Counted from the stretch's first letter, positions 53,415-60,904 are shown. The stretch: DNA of 64,000 nt from Rubellicoccus peritrichatus (GCF_033100135.1 NZ_CP136920.1:1984001-2048000), one strand, 5' to 3'. The notes: generated by a model from the sequence alone, not told the origin. Made by a program: numbers and translations.

Positions 53415-53787
53415 GGGGGTGTTACGGATTCGACCCGGAGACGTAGGGCATGGTTGCAGGCCGGAGATGATGGTTGGCTCCGTTATCAATTCCATCACAC
53501 CTATAAATGGCGAAAATAAAATCGTCGAGTTCGCCCCACAAGGCGAACTTATGGCAGCTTAAGTCTGTCTCGTCTTGGCCTCCACACCTGCTAAAGGTTC
53601 AAGGCGTAAGCTAGCAGGCATAGCACTGGTCGGGTTAGCGGGCCAGTTGCCGTATCAAACAGGTAACTAGGGAGTGAGAAGCGTGTTTGTTCGCGCCTCA
53701 CCCCCGAAATCAAATAACAAACTATGTCTGTAGACGCTATGTTTAAAACCTCCGGACACGCGGGTTCGACTCCCGCCACCTCCACCA
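53415..53787 (+). ncRNA. ssrA: tmRNA (transfer-messenger RNA)
   Basis: Rescues stalled ribosomes by tagging unfinished proteins. The acceptor stem pairs GGGGGTG at the 5' end with CACCTCC before A-CCA at the 3' end, and the T-arm GGTTCGACTCC precedes it. The tag reading frame, 53509-53562, encodes (from the Gly resume codon) GENKIVEFAPQGELMAA and stop. The encoded CCA and intact 3' end show that the tmRNA gene is whole. It is the integration site for the island that follows. Confidence 0.95.
53509..53562 (+). other. tmRNA proteolysis-tag frame
   Basis: The codons GGC GAA AAT ... GCA GCT TAA encode a 17-residue tag ending in LMAA. The C-terminal AA is the usual determinant for ClpXP-type degradation. 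Resume codon GGC is inferred from the frame. Confidence 0.85.
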
Positions 53788-53794
53788 ATTTGAT

Positions 53795-53818
53795 GCCCAC
53801 GCTTGAGTGGGCTTTTTT
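53795..53818 (+). terminator. Intrinsic terminator after ssrA
   Basis: Stem GCCCAC/GTGGGC (53795-53800 with 53807-53812) with loop GCTTGA and a T6 tail, starting 8 bases after the CCA end. As part of the crossover region it may belong to the island. Confidence 0.85.
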
Positions 53819-53912
53819 ATTGGTTTTCCTCTTGGGTAAAGGCCTGTATGCTGATTTGGTTAATTAGTCTAAATTCCGCTAATTGTCGAAAATAGCCTTT
53901 ATTGACGGTTGC

Positions 53913-53979
53913 CAACTGCCATTGAACTGCCAATATCGACAGGTATGAGCAAGTCTCGTCAACTGCCATTGAACCGCCA
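53913..53979 (+). repeat. Direct repeat around the integrase start
   Basis: Copies of CAACTGCCATTGAACYGCCA at 53913-53932 and 53960-53979 are identical over 19 of 20 bases and lie 47 bp apart, one before and one after ATG 53945. They may be arm-type sites bound by the recombinase or a local duplication. Confidence 0.6.
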
Positions 53980-55156
53980 CGGGAAGGTGCCTATCACCCC
54001 CCATGGTGAAGGCTATATGTTGTCATACTTTGCTGACGGTAAGCGCAAGCGCCCGACCTTTAAGACCAAGAAGGCTGCAGAGGATGAATGGATCCGATTA
54101 AACAAAGCGCAGAAGCAACATGGCGTAGAGGGCTTAAAGTTTGATAAAGCTCTGTATGATGAAGCACGTGAGGCGAAGCGCATTGCCCCTGATGTTGACT
54201 TACGAGATATGGCTTACTTTTGGCGTGAAGCGCATACAGGCTATGTGACTGCTCCAAGGTTGGGTGATGCGGTTGAGACTTTTCTGACAGACAAGAATCA
54301 AATTAAACGTTCAAAGAGTCATGTTAAGACACTGAAGACGCACTTGCGCTCTTTCAAAGTGGATCGTGAGGAACGCGAGCTCAGTTCGTTTTCAGATGTT
54401 GAGATTCTTAATTGGACAAGAGACCTTGAATTACATCCTCGGACGCAAGCTAACTATCTGGATTCATTCTCCAATTTCTTCAATTGGTGCGTGCGTCGTA
54501 AATGGCTCAAAATTGCTCCTACGGTCTCAATTGATGAATCTGATCTGCCTACTATACCGTCATCACCCAAAGGCACACTCAGTATTGCGCAATGTGCTGC
54601 GATGATGCACTGGCTGGAAGAACATCGACCTTACTTTGTGCCTTGGCATGCTCTGCAATTATTTGCAGGGATCAGACGTGCAGAGGCTGACCGTTTTCTT
54701 TGGGAGTGGATAGATTTTAAACGCAAGGTAATCACCATTCCTGGCTGGGTGTTTGATGAAGAGGGCAATGCCACTCAAGGAACCAAGACTCAGGATGATT
54801 GGGCCTTACATGGTCTCCCTGATAATGTTTGGCCGTGGTTGAAAAAGTATAAGGATGCAGCAAACAATGATGGTAAGGTGAGAAAGCCATCTTCCAAGGC
54901 TATCGAAAGGTTGCATGGCACAAAGGACAAGCCAGGGCATTTTGCTAAGTTGGAACCCTCTATTGATCCTTGGCCATCAAATGCGATGCGTCATACATTT
55001 TGCACGATATTAATGTCCATACATGAGAGCGCTGACAAGGTCGCAACATGGTCGAGGCACAAGAGTGCCAAGCAGCTTTGGAATAGTTATGTTGCTATGC
55101 TGATAGCTCCTAAAGAGGCGAAGAAATTCACTAAAATACTTCCAAAAGCGGCTTAG
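53945..55156 (+). CDS. Tyrosine recombinase (island integrase)
   Basis: A site-specific recombinase of about 403 residues. After an N-terminal DNA-binding part and a SAM-like core-binding domain (AVETFLTDKNQIKRSKSHVKTL), the catalytic domain shows Arg in LQLFAGIRRAEADRF, the second Arg in SNAMRHTFCTILM, a His in TWSRHKSAK and the nucleophile Tyr in NSYVAML. The first half of the HxxR box is Asn, which is tolerated in some members. ATG 53945 is favoured over TTG 53909. Its gene abuts ssrA in the same direction, the standard layout for tmRNA-integrating islands. Confidence 0.9.
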   Translation: MSKSRQLPLNRHGKVPITPHGEGYMLSYFADGKRKRPTFKTKKAAEDEWIRLNKAQKQHGVEGLKFDKALYDEAREAKRIAPDVDLRDMAYFWREAHTGYVTAPRLGDAVETFLTDKNQIKRSKSHVKTLKTHLRSFKVDREERELSSFSDVEILNWTRDLELHPRTQANYLDSFSNFFNWCVRRKWLKIAPTVSIDESDLPTIPSSPKGTLSIAQCAAMMHWLEEHRPYFVPWHALQLFAGIRRAEADRFLWEWIDFKRKVITIPGWVFDEEGNATQGTKTQDDWALHGLPDNVWPWLKKYKDAANNDGKVRKPSSKAIERLHGTKDKPGHFAKLEPSIDPWPSNAMRHTFCTILMSIHESADKVATWSRHKSAKQLWNSYVAMLIAPKEAKKFTKILPKAA

Positions 55157-55416
55157 CAAAGTGGCCTGTTTTGTAAGTTATTGGTCTTTGGGTAGAAGTG
55201 CAATTCCGCAAAATTTATTCACTTTTTTCTCAATTTTTAGTAGACAGACACCCTCAAATCACTAGGATATTTCTCAAGTGTTTTAGATTCCCTCTCTTGA
55301 TTCCGATCCGAGATGTATATGCTAAAACGAGGGTTTAAGCCCCTCCGGGCGCCTTTCAGGTAGGCGTTTAATTTACCGCCGTAATTGATCGGATTTCATC
55401 AAAATCATGAAATCCA
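55157..55416. other. Intergenic region after the integrase
   Basis: About 260 bases. It contains two small hairpins, GAGGG-N7-CCCTC (55329-55345) and CGCCT-N7-AGGCG (55350-55366) followed by TTTAATTT, which together may terminate the integrase transcript. A perfect dyad at 55391-55415 abuts the next start. Confidence 0.5.
55391..55415. promoter_or_regulatory. Dyad abutting the RHH-like gene start
   Basis: GGATTTCAT (55391-55399) and ATGAAATCC (55407-55415) are a perfect 9-bp inverted repeat with a 7-nt spacer, ending one base before ATG 55417. That is where an autoregulating RHH antitoxin-like protein would bind. Confidence 0.6.
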
Positions 55417-55593
55417 ATGCAAAACACTGTATGTATAGAAGTGCCCGCGATGGTCGCTGATGCGGCTGATCGCTATGTTAAAGAGACGGGGGAAGATCTT
55501 GAGCAACTGGCTCAGAGGCTTCTCATTGTATTCCTGAATAAGAGAGCTGTTGGAGAAGCAGTTTTAGCGATGGAAGGAGGGGACAATGTCTGA
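55417..55593 (+). CDS. Small putative ribbon-helix-helix protein (antitoxin-like)
   Basis: A 58-residue protein: a short strand (NTVCIEVPAMV) and two helices (ADAADRYVKETGEDLEQLAQ and LLIVFLNKRAVGEAVL), the outline of a ribbon-helix-helix DNA-binding protein. The C-terminus AMEGGDNV is disordered and acidic. It overlaps the next gene by 8 bases (ATGTCTGA), implying translational coupling, and follows a perfect dyad. It resembles an antitoxin gene in arrangement; no family match is claimed. Confidence 0.6.
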   Translation: MQNTVCIEVPAMVADAADRYVKETGEDLEQLAQRLLIVFLNKRAVGEAVLAMEGGDNV

Positions 55594-55999
55594 GTCATTT
55601 GATAATCAGATATTTTACCGTCCTCGGTGCTATTACTTCCGAATGGTCTTTCACCGTGAGCCGAGTGCTGAGACGGTCCGTATGCAAGGCTTGGTGCTTT
55701 GCGAGGACAGTATGAGAGTAATCGTGTTTGCGCGTAACATTGGCCTGGAGGTCTCCAATGAAGTGGTGGAGGCGTTGATGGATGCCAGATTTGGCTTCAT
55801 TAATCGTGATGTTGAAATGGGTAAAGTCAGATGGAGGGGCCTTGAGCTCTGCAATTTGATTGAGCCCCTGCATCGAGCGATCCGGAACTATGGGCGAGAA
55901 ATGGGCGTAGAGCTCTATCCGCCAAAGTTCTACATGCCTCCAGACGAAGTGATTGATGCGCTCATTGCCAAGAGCAATGACGAATCACTTGCGGGGTGA
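55586..55999 (+). CDS. Hypothetical protein coupled to the RHH-like gene
   Basis: A 137-residue protein overlapping the RHH-like gene by 8 bases. IFYRPRCYYFRMVFHREPSAETVRMQGLVLCEDSMRVIVFA looks like an N-terminal alpha/beta unit and LIEPLHRAIRNYGREMGVELYPPKFYMPPDEVIDALI is C-terminal. No signal, membrane segment or nuclease motif is visible. If the upstream protein is an antitoxin this would be the toxin, but the sequence itself gives no activity. Confidence 0.65.
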   Translation: MSESFDNQIFYRPRCYYFRMVFHREPSAETVRMQGLVLCEDSMRVIVFARNIGLEVSNEVVEALMDARFGFINRDVEMGKVRWRGLELCNLIEPLHRAIRNYGREMGVELYPPKFYMPPDEVIDALIAKSNDESLAG

Positions 56000-56073
56000 A
56001 GTCATAGATTTCGTCCTTTCTGAAAACATCCACATCTTAAAACACAAATATTAAAAAGTAATATCTTATTCCT

Positions 56074-57489
56074 ATGAAAACAACATACCTTGAACTCTCT
56101 GAAGACAACGGCGCCGCTCACAAATTCTACGAAGTTTGTGTAGAGGCAATGAACCTGATTATTAAATATGGCCGTATTGGCACGAATGGAACTGTCTCGC
56201 AGAAAACCTTTGCGACTCCAGCAGCTGCTCAAAAGGAAGCTGAGAAGAAGATTCGCCAAAAGAAATCCAAGGGATACGCACCAGCAAAGAAAGGTGTTCG
56301 CAAGAAGCGCCCAATCACACGCCGTCACATTGAAAGTTATGCATCGACATCGAAGAAATCTCCATTGCTTTGGAAATTCGATTCAGGTGCAGCTGCTTTT
56401 GGAATCTTCGTTGATGACAATCATTGCTGGGTTGGTAATCAGCGCGGATCCATCTATTGCCTGAACCATGACGCTGAGGTGGTGAATCAATACCGCTTGC
56501 CAAATGGTGTTAAGAGCCTGGTTTCTGATGGTCTCTGGTTGTATGCCGGTTGTGATGATGGAAATGTCTATGATCTGACTGGAAAGATTCCACGCCAAGC
56601 TTATGAAGTGCAAGAGGGAGTAGACATCTTCTGGATGGATATCTCTGATGCAACGCTTGGTGTTTCAGATGCAAATGGAACTGTCTTCCTGGCTGACCAT
56701 GAAAATGAAGAGCTGTGGCGTAATCAGAGTGCTGGTTCACAGGCTTGGATGGTTCGTTGTGATGGTAACAATGTCTTTCACGGCCACACAAATGGTGTGA
56801 CTGCATACAGTGGCTTGAAGAAGGCTAAGATCAAGTGGACTTACCGGACTGGATCCGTTCTCTTTGGCTGGCAGGAAGAACACGCTGTTTATGCTGGCTG
56901 TGCAGACAATCGTATTGTGGCCTTGAAGAAATCTGGAGAGCTGCTCCAGGAATACAAAACGGATCGATCTGTTTTCTCATGTGCGACTGCTCCAGGTGGA
57001 GAATATGTCTTTGCTGGCGATAACGCTTCTTCGATCTATTGCTTCAATAAGGAAGGCAAGCGCTTGTGGAAATTGGCAACTGGTTGTGGTTCTGCTTATT
57101 CGATGCAGTATCACAACGAGAAAGTCTACATCGTAACTACGAGCGGTCATCTTGCTTGTATCGATGCAAGTGAAGAAGCTATCAAGCAGGCTGAAGCCGG
57201 TAATCTTCCACAGACTAAAGACCTGAAGGCTCCGAAGCCGGTTGATGTGGCTGATTCAGCAGCACTTGAATCTGTTCGTGCAGCCAATGGAGGTGTTGTG
57301 CTTCATTGCGTCAAGCAGGCTGGTAAGCTCCGTTTGAAAGTCGTTTCAGATGGTTATCACAAGAATTGGAATGTTCAGTTTCCAAAGAACTTGCGTGAAG
57401 CTGGTGCTCGTTATGTTGTCGATTCCATCAAGGAAGCAGCTCAAGGTGGTTTCTATCGTGTGGCAGGTGACATTCGTAAATTGGTCTAG
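56074..57489 (+). CDS. WGR domain plus beta-propeller protein
   Basis: A 471-residue cytoplasmic protein. The N-terminal WGR-type domain (1-75) has FYEVCVEAMNLIIKYGRIGTNGTVSQKTF, with Tyr in place of the usual Trp. A basic linker (KKGVRKKRPITRR) leads to a seven- or eight-blade PQQ/WD-like propeller (residues 95-370), whose repeats include HCWVGNQRGSIYCLNHD, LWLYAGCDDGNVYDLTG and YVFAGDNASSIYCFNKEG. A final domain (VRAANGGVVLHCVKQAGKLRLKVVSDGYHKNWNVQFPKNL) is small and beta-rich. WGR domains bind nucleic acid ends in PARP-type proteins and occur in predicted conflict systems. A -10-like TAATAT lies 10 bases before ATG, so the mRNA may have almost no leader. Confidence 0.8.
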   Translation: MKTTYLELSEDNGAAHKFYEVCVEAMNLIIKYGRIGTNGTVSQKTFATPAAAQKEAEKKIRQKKSKGYAPAKKGVRKKRPITRRHIESYASTSKKSPLLWKFDSGAAAFGIFVDDNHCWVGNQRGSIYCLNHDAEVVNQYRLPNGVKSLVSDGLWLYAGCDDGNVYDLTGKIPRQAYEVQEGVDIFWMDISDATLGVSDANGTVFLADHENEELWRNQSAGSQAWMVRCDGNNVFHGHTNGVTAYSGLKKAKIKWTYRTGSVLFGWQEEHAVYAGCADNRIVALKKSGELLQEYKTDRSVFSCATAPGGEYVFAGDNASSIYCFNKEGKRLWKLATGCGSAYSMQYHNEKVYIVTTSGHLACIDASEEAIKQAEAGNLPQTKDLKAPKPVDVADSAALESVRAANGGVVLHCVKQAGKLRLKVVSDGYHKNWNVQFPKNLREAGARYVVDSIKEAAQGGFYRVAGDIRKLV

Positions 57490-57498
57490 TAATTGTTA

Positions 57499-57939
57499 AT
57501 GAAAAAATTCTTCTTAGAAGACGTTAGCATCGATGTTGCTTGGGATGATCGCCAAGGGTGTGATTTCCAAGCAATGTGGATGGGGCGTAAAGTTGGTCAT
57601 GCTCTTTGTATTATAGATGGTGATCGAATTAAGCTCTGTGACATCGTTGTTTTTGATGGTGTTAAATTTAAACGAGCTTTTGGTTTGTTGCCATATCGGC
57701 ATGTCAACTTTAGGAATCGAGGAATCGGTTCACTTTTGATGAAGGCAGTTATCAGTGAAATACGAAAACATCAGATCAGCAAAATCTATGGCTTTATTGT
57801 TTCTAAAGACCTTAAAAGAAATCCCAATCTGCTTAATTGGTATGTTGGTTGGGGCTTTGCAGAGGTTGATAGAGATGAGTTTCAAGATGTTTATCTTCGA
57901 GATGAAGACATCGTGATTACTAAAAATCTGACTTACTGA
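57499..57939 (+). CDS. GNAT family acetyltransferase
   Basis: A 146-residue acetyltransferase from ATG 57499 (a TTG two codons earlier is also open). HVNFRNRGIGSLLMKAVISEIRKH holds the acetyl-CoA pyrophosphate loop (RxxGxG/A), and LNWYVGWGFAEVDRD is the C-terminal motif. The acceptor is unknown. It is 9 bases after the WGR-propeller gene and probably co-transcribed, so the two may act together. Confidence 0.8.
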   Translation: MKKFFLEDVSIDVAWDDRQGCDFQAMWMGRKVGHALCIIDGDRIKLCDIVVFDGVKFKRAFGLLPYRHVNFRNRGIGSLLMKAVISEIRKHQISKIYGFIVSKDLKRNPNLLNWYVGWGFAEVDRDEFQDVYLRDEDIVITKNLTY

Positions 57940-58501
57940 ATTGGTCTAATTCCAGAGTTATCACTTGAATAACTTTTTGTTGCCAATGGATACAATTATT
58001 CGGAGAGTGATTCCACCTTGCAAGTAGCTAGGTCTTTTAGAAATCACTTTCAGATAAATCTCTGAAGACCTAGTCTCTCTTCCCTCCGGTTACTTGCAAG
58101 GTGCCGGGGGGATTTTTTTGACCGCTTCCTCTCTGGCGGTGACAGGCCCAATAGGAAATGCAATCAGGGAAATCCCAGGCGACGATCTTCACCATGAGAA
58201 AGGCACCCTGGTCAGCGGAGACCAGCCTTGATTACACAATACCCAGCCGGTCTTAATTCTTACTTGGACGCGAGTCCATGAGGGTCGTTTCTACACTTTG
58301 AAATGGGAGTATGCCGCGAGTGAAACGATTGAAACAAACCGCTCAACCGCCGATGCACTGAGTTCAGTCTTTGGAAGGAGCGCCTCACACCGTAATGGGT
58401 GAGGTGTGTCCACGCTAAGCCACCTCAGTCTAATTTCAGTAGCAAAGGAAAGATAAACAAACTAGAAGTAGTACTAAAAAGATATAGGAAGGGGATTAAA
58501 A
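57940..58501 (+). ncRNA. Structured, ORF-free region with a competing terminator/anti-terminator
   Basis: About 560 bases without a credible gene. The first part (58014-58119) holds a switch-like element described separately. Beyond it are hairpins CTGGTC-AGCGGA-GACCAG (58210-58227), TGGAC-GCGA-GTCCA with a GNRA tetraloop, GGG-AAAT-CCC, and CCTCAC/GTGAGG overlapping CACACC/GGTGTG (58386-58412). The density of stems suggests a transcribed structured RNA or the leader of the RNase HI gene. No known ncRNA class is recognised; RNase P, 6S and group II domain V motifs are absent. Confidence 0.45.
58014..58119 (+). promoter_or_regulatory. Attenuator-like element: terminator whose loop pairs with an upstream 13-mer
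   Basis: A terminator stem TCCCTCCGG/CCGGGGGGA (58081-58089 with 58104-58112) is followed by T7. Its loop holds TACTTGCAAGGTG (58091-58103), perfectly complementary to CACCTTGCAAGTA at 58014-58026. Between them CTAGGTCTT/AAGACCTAG (58028-58036 with 58065-58073) forms a nested 9-bp stem. The long upstream helix and the terminator cannot both form fully without a pseudoknot, which is the logic of an attenuator. It starts 75 bases after the GNAT stop codon, so plain termination is the simpler alternative. Confidence 0.6.
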
Positions 58502-59008
58502 ATGTTTTTGGACCTTGGAATAGAGCAGATACCTGAAACTTATCAGCCGCCAGAAGGCGAGTTGAAGAAAGTTATTGCATCAACTGATGGTGGTTGTGAT
58601 CCAAATCCAGGTCCAGGAGGCTGGGGAGTGGTTTTGAGAAATGGTCAGCACTGCAAAACACTTTATGGTAGTGAATTGGAGACTACGAATAATAGGATGG
58701 AGCTTCAGGCAGTGCTTGAGGCTTTGAGAGCATTAAAAGAGCCGTGTGAGATTCTGATCCGTAGCGATTCCAAGTATGTAATTGATTCTCTGAGTGACTG
58801 GATGTGGAAATGGGCCTCGAAAGGCTGGCGAATTTCCAAAAATCGTGTTCCTGAGAATTTGGATTTGCTTAAAGAGTATGCAAAAGAGGTTCAAAGACAC
58901 CGTGTTAGCTTTGAATGGGTGAAGGGGCACGCTGGGGATCCGGATAATGAGTTGGCTGACTCTTTGGCAGCAAAGGGTGTTTCTGAGGCAGGATCTAGTG
59001 GTCGATGA
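58502..59008 (+). CDS. rnhA: Ribonuclease HI
   Basis: Cleaves RNA in RNA-DNA hybrids. The catalytic acids are visible: Asp in IASTDGGCDPNPGPGGWG, Glu in TTNNRMELQAVLEAL, Asp in LIRSDSKYVIDSL and Asp in GHAGDPDNELADSLA, and WKWASKGWR is the basic substrate handle region. 168 residues with a 20-residue N-terminal extension. A clear Shine-Dalgarno AAGGGGA lies 9 nt before ATG 58502. It is an extra, island-borne copy or a captured gene; a housekeeping rnhA elsewhere cannot be seen. Confidence 0.93.
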   Translation: MFLDLGIEQIPETYQPPEGELKKVIASTDGGCDPNPGPGGWGVVLRNGQHCKTLYGSELETTNNRMELQAVLEALRALKEPCEILIRSDSKYVIDSLSDWMWKWASKGWRISKNRVPENLDLLKEYAKEVQRHRVSFEWVKGHAGDPDNELADSLAAKGVSEAGSSGR

Positions 59009-59060
59009 TTTTTGAATTTGCCCTAAATTCGTGATCTCGCTGTCTTAGTGGCTATAGCCA

Positions 59061-59549
59061 ATGTCAGTAGTTAGCATACTTCGATACTTAGGAATACTCT
59101 GTTTATTGTTTCTTTTGACTTTCACCATTACCAAAGTTGTAAAGATGGCAAAAATACGGGGTTGGATATCAGGTCTTGAACCCGTTTCTAAGGTCGTTAC
59201 AGACCGTGCAATTCTTGATGGCCGCTACACAGATGCATATTGGATTGCATGGGATGATGCGGATATTGAAATACCTAGCCGTAATCGGATAAGTCTGCCC
59301 AAAGATGTTTGGGATAAACATTTCATTGGGGATTATATCGAAGTATTCTACTTGCCTAGGGACAAATGGCCTTTTCATCGAGATGGCATATATGCTTCAA
59401 ATGGAAATTTCGCCTATGATGGTCTTCTGATCTGTATATGGGTAAGCGGGATTGGTATTCTTAGCTTCTTTGAGATTAAATCTCGCAGGCAAAAGAAGTC
59501 TAAATTACCACCGCCATTAAAAAAGAGTATTAGGGTCAAAAATGGGTAG
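59061..59549 (+). CDS. Hypothetical membrane protein
   Basis: A 162-residue protein with an N-terminal helix (SILRYLGILCLLFLLTFTITKVV) and a second helix (GLLICIWVSGIGILSFF) around an extracytoplasmic domain of 90 residues (YTDAYWIAWDDADIEIPSRNRISLP, DYIEVFYLPRDKWPFHRDG). This two-helix, beta-rich-loop outline recalls DUF3592-type proteins, but I would not assign it. The next gene overlaps its end by 8 bases. Confidence 0.6.
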   Translation: MSVVSILRYLGILCLLFLLTFTITKVVKMAKIRGWISGLEPVSKVVTDRAILDGRYTDAYWIAWDDADIEIPSRNRISLPKDVWDKHFIGDYIEVFYLPRDKWPFHRDGIYASNGNFAYDGLLICIWVSGIGILSFFEIKSRRQKKSKLPPPLKKSIRVKNG

Positions 59550-59892
59550 AGAGGTTACATGTGATGGAGAGTTTATTTGGAGATATATCTATGGTGAGCA
59601 GCCATCAGAGCTATATCGTGTTTCAGAAGAACTGAGGCTTGGCCAGCACCACTACATTATTATCACAGACCCATTCTGTGATTTCTATGATCAAGAGTTC
59701 TGGAAAAAGGCAAATCCTATGAAGGAGCGCTTTGATGTAGATGTGCTCATTCTCAAGCAATCTCACATCACTCACCTGGAAAGATTCTCGAATATCCATC
59801 CGGACGAAAACTTCAAAGCCATGCTAAAAGCCATGGTAGAATATATGAAGAGCCGGAAAGAAGAGGCTTTTCAGTTTATGGGTGAATTTTAG
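59542..59892 (+). CDS. Hypothetical protein overlapping the membrane protein gene
   Basis: A 116-residue soluble protein starting MGREVTCDGEFIWRYIYGEQPSELYRV. Acidic and aromatic residues are frequent; a helix LERFSNIHPDENFKAMLKAMVEYMKSRKEEAFQF ends it. The ATG overlaps the membrane protein gene by 8 bases, so the pair is translationally coupled. No family recognised; effector-immunity proteins often have this size and composition, which is only a hint. Confidence 0.55.
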   Translation: MGREVTCDGEFIWRYIYGEQPSELYRVSEELRLGQHHYIIITDPFCDFYDQEFWKKANPMKERFDVDVLILKQSHITHLERFSNIHPDENFKAMLKAMVEYMKSRKEEAFQFMGEF

Positions 59893-59896
59893 TGCT

Positions 59897-60457
59897 TCAA
59901 CCATCAAGCACAATTTCAGTCAGCTCGCCATTCTGAAAGGTGACTGAGTAGCCATGCTCTACGTCAAATGTTGTCGCGCAGCTGTAACGGATTTCAGGTG
60001 GCTCTGGTTCAATGACGCCCTCAATTCCAGGCGTTTGGTTAATATGAATACTAATATTTTTAAGAAGGTCCCACATTTGATTTGGCTCTTCGATTGCCGG
60101 AAAGTCTTCAGCCTTGGGTGGGTGATCTCCCCAAGCAGGATTATCAACCGATTTCAGGTAATATGGACGTTTAAATTCCATATAATGATCTGCGATGATC
60201 TTGGCTACGCTCTCAAAATACTCTTCTGATCCATTATAGATTTCCTCTGCGCAGGAAAGCATCTCTTCCGGAATGGACGTGGACCATGCATCAATAAATT
60301 CCTCCTCCTCATCGTCCCAGTCTTCTGGCTCCTCCAGCTCAAAGACAAAGACGGCTTTTCGTTTCAGATTTGGAATTAGGATGGGATCTGTTTCCCATTG
60401 ACAGGCAGCGTCTCCAAGAACACCAGATGCTAGTTCACCAAATATAGGATGATTCAT
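59897..60457 (-). CDS. Hypothetical acidic protein
   Basis: A 186-residue, strongly acidic, cytoplasmic protein. FGELASGVLGDAACQWETDPIL, an Asp/Glu run (EEPEDWDDEEEEFID) and a C-terminal beta segment (YSCATTFDVEHGYSVTFQNGELTEIVLDG) are visible. The layout resembles immunity-type proteins such as DUF6985 or SMI1/SUKH-like groups, but I cannot place it. It is convergent with the 116-residue hypothetical gene, 4 bases apart. Confidence 0.6.
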   Translation of the reverse strand: MNHPIFGELASGVLGDAACQWETDPILIPNLKRKAVFVFELEEPEDWDDEEEEFIDAWSTSIPEEMLSCAEEIYNGSEEYFESVAKIIADHYMEFKRPYYLKSVDNPAWGDHPPKAEDFPAIEEPNQMWDLLKNISIHINQTPGIEGVIEPEPPEIRYSCATTFDVEHGYSVTFQNGELTEIVLDG

Positions 60458-60563
60458 GCCTAGTTAATGCCCTGACATTCTGAAGACTTCAAGGTTCATT
60501 AGGGGTGCCATGTATGATTAGTAAAGGTTGAGGAGGTCAATTTATTTGTTTTCTGATTCACTC

Positions 60564-60592
60564 TTGACAAGCGAAAATAATGCCATGATAAT
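60564..60592 (+). promoter_or_regulatory. Strong promoter of the winged-helix gene
   Basis: TTGACA (60564-60569), 17-nt spacer, GATAAT (60587-60592): nearly consensus. The ATG at 60602 is only 10 bases after the -10 box, so transcription would start within a few bases of the start codon, giving a leaderless or nearly leaderless message. Confidence 0.75.
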
Positions 60593-60601
60593 ATCGCTCC
60601 T

Positions 60602-60904
60602 ATGTTAAGCGAACTTCAATACAAAGTTATAGGCCTAATTGGTGTGGAAGCCGTTGTGGGTCGAGAATTGAGGAAGATGCTCGCTGCTGATGGTGTTAAG
60701 AAGTCTGGGCCAGCATTTTACCAGCTTACAGCTCGTATGGAGGAAGCTGGATTAATAGAGTCCTCATTGTCTGCTAAGCTGATAGATGGTATTCCGCTTA
60801 AGGAGAAGACGTATTGGGTGACTGGCGAGGGGGCGAAGCAGTTTAAGGAAACACGTTCAGATTATAAAAGTAAGTTTATTTTTGGAAAGGGGGTATTTGC
60901 GTGA
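60602..60904 (+). CDS. Winged-helix (PadR-like) protein
   Basis: A 100-residue protein with LSELQYKVIGLIGVEAVVGRELRKMLAADG, KKSGPAFYQLTARMEEAGLIES and a wing ending in PLKEKTYWVTGEGAKQF, the helices of a PadR/MarR-like DNA-binding domain. The motif sits like a recognition helix around residues 36-52. It overlaps the next gene by four bases (GTGA) and could regulate the downstream operon. Strong promoter upstream. Confidence 0.7.
   Translation: MLSELQYKVIGLIGVEAVVGRELRKMLAADGVKKSGPAFYQLTARMEEAGLIESSLSAKLIDGIPLKEKTYWVTGEGAKQFKETRSDYKSKFIFGKGVFA

Noticed and set aside
53415-53787. A tRNA gene at the CCA end near 53787
   Set aside because: The acceptor and T-arm belong to the tmRNA; no anticodon arm is present at the right distance.
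57940-58501. Retron (msr-msd) next to RNase HI
   Set aside because: No reverse transcriptase gene is near, and the a1/a2-type repeats of retrons were not found. RNase HI alone is insufficient.
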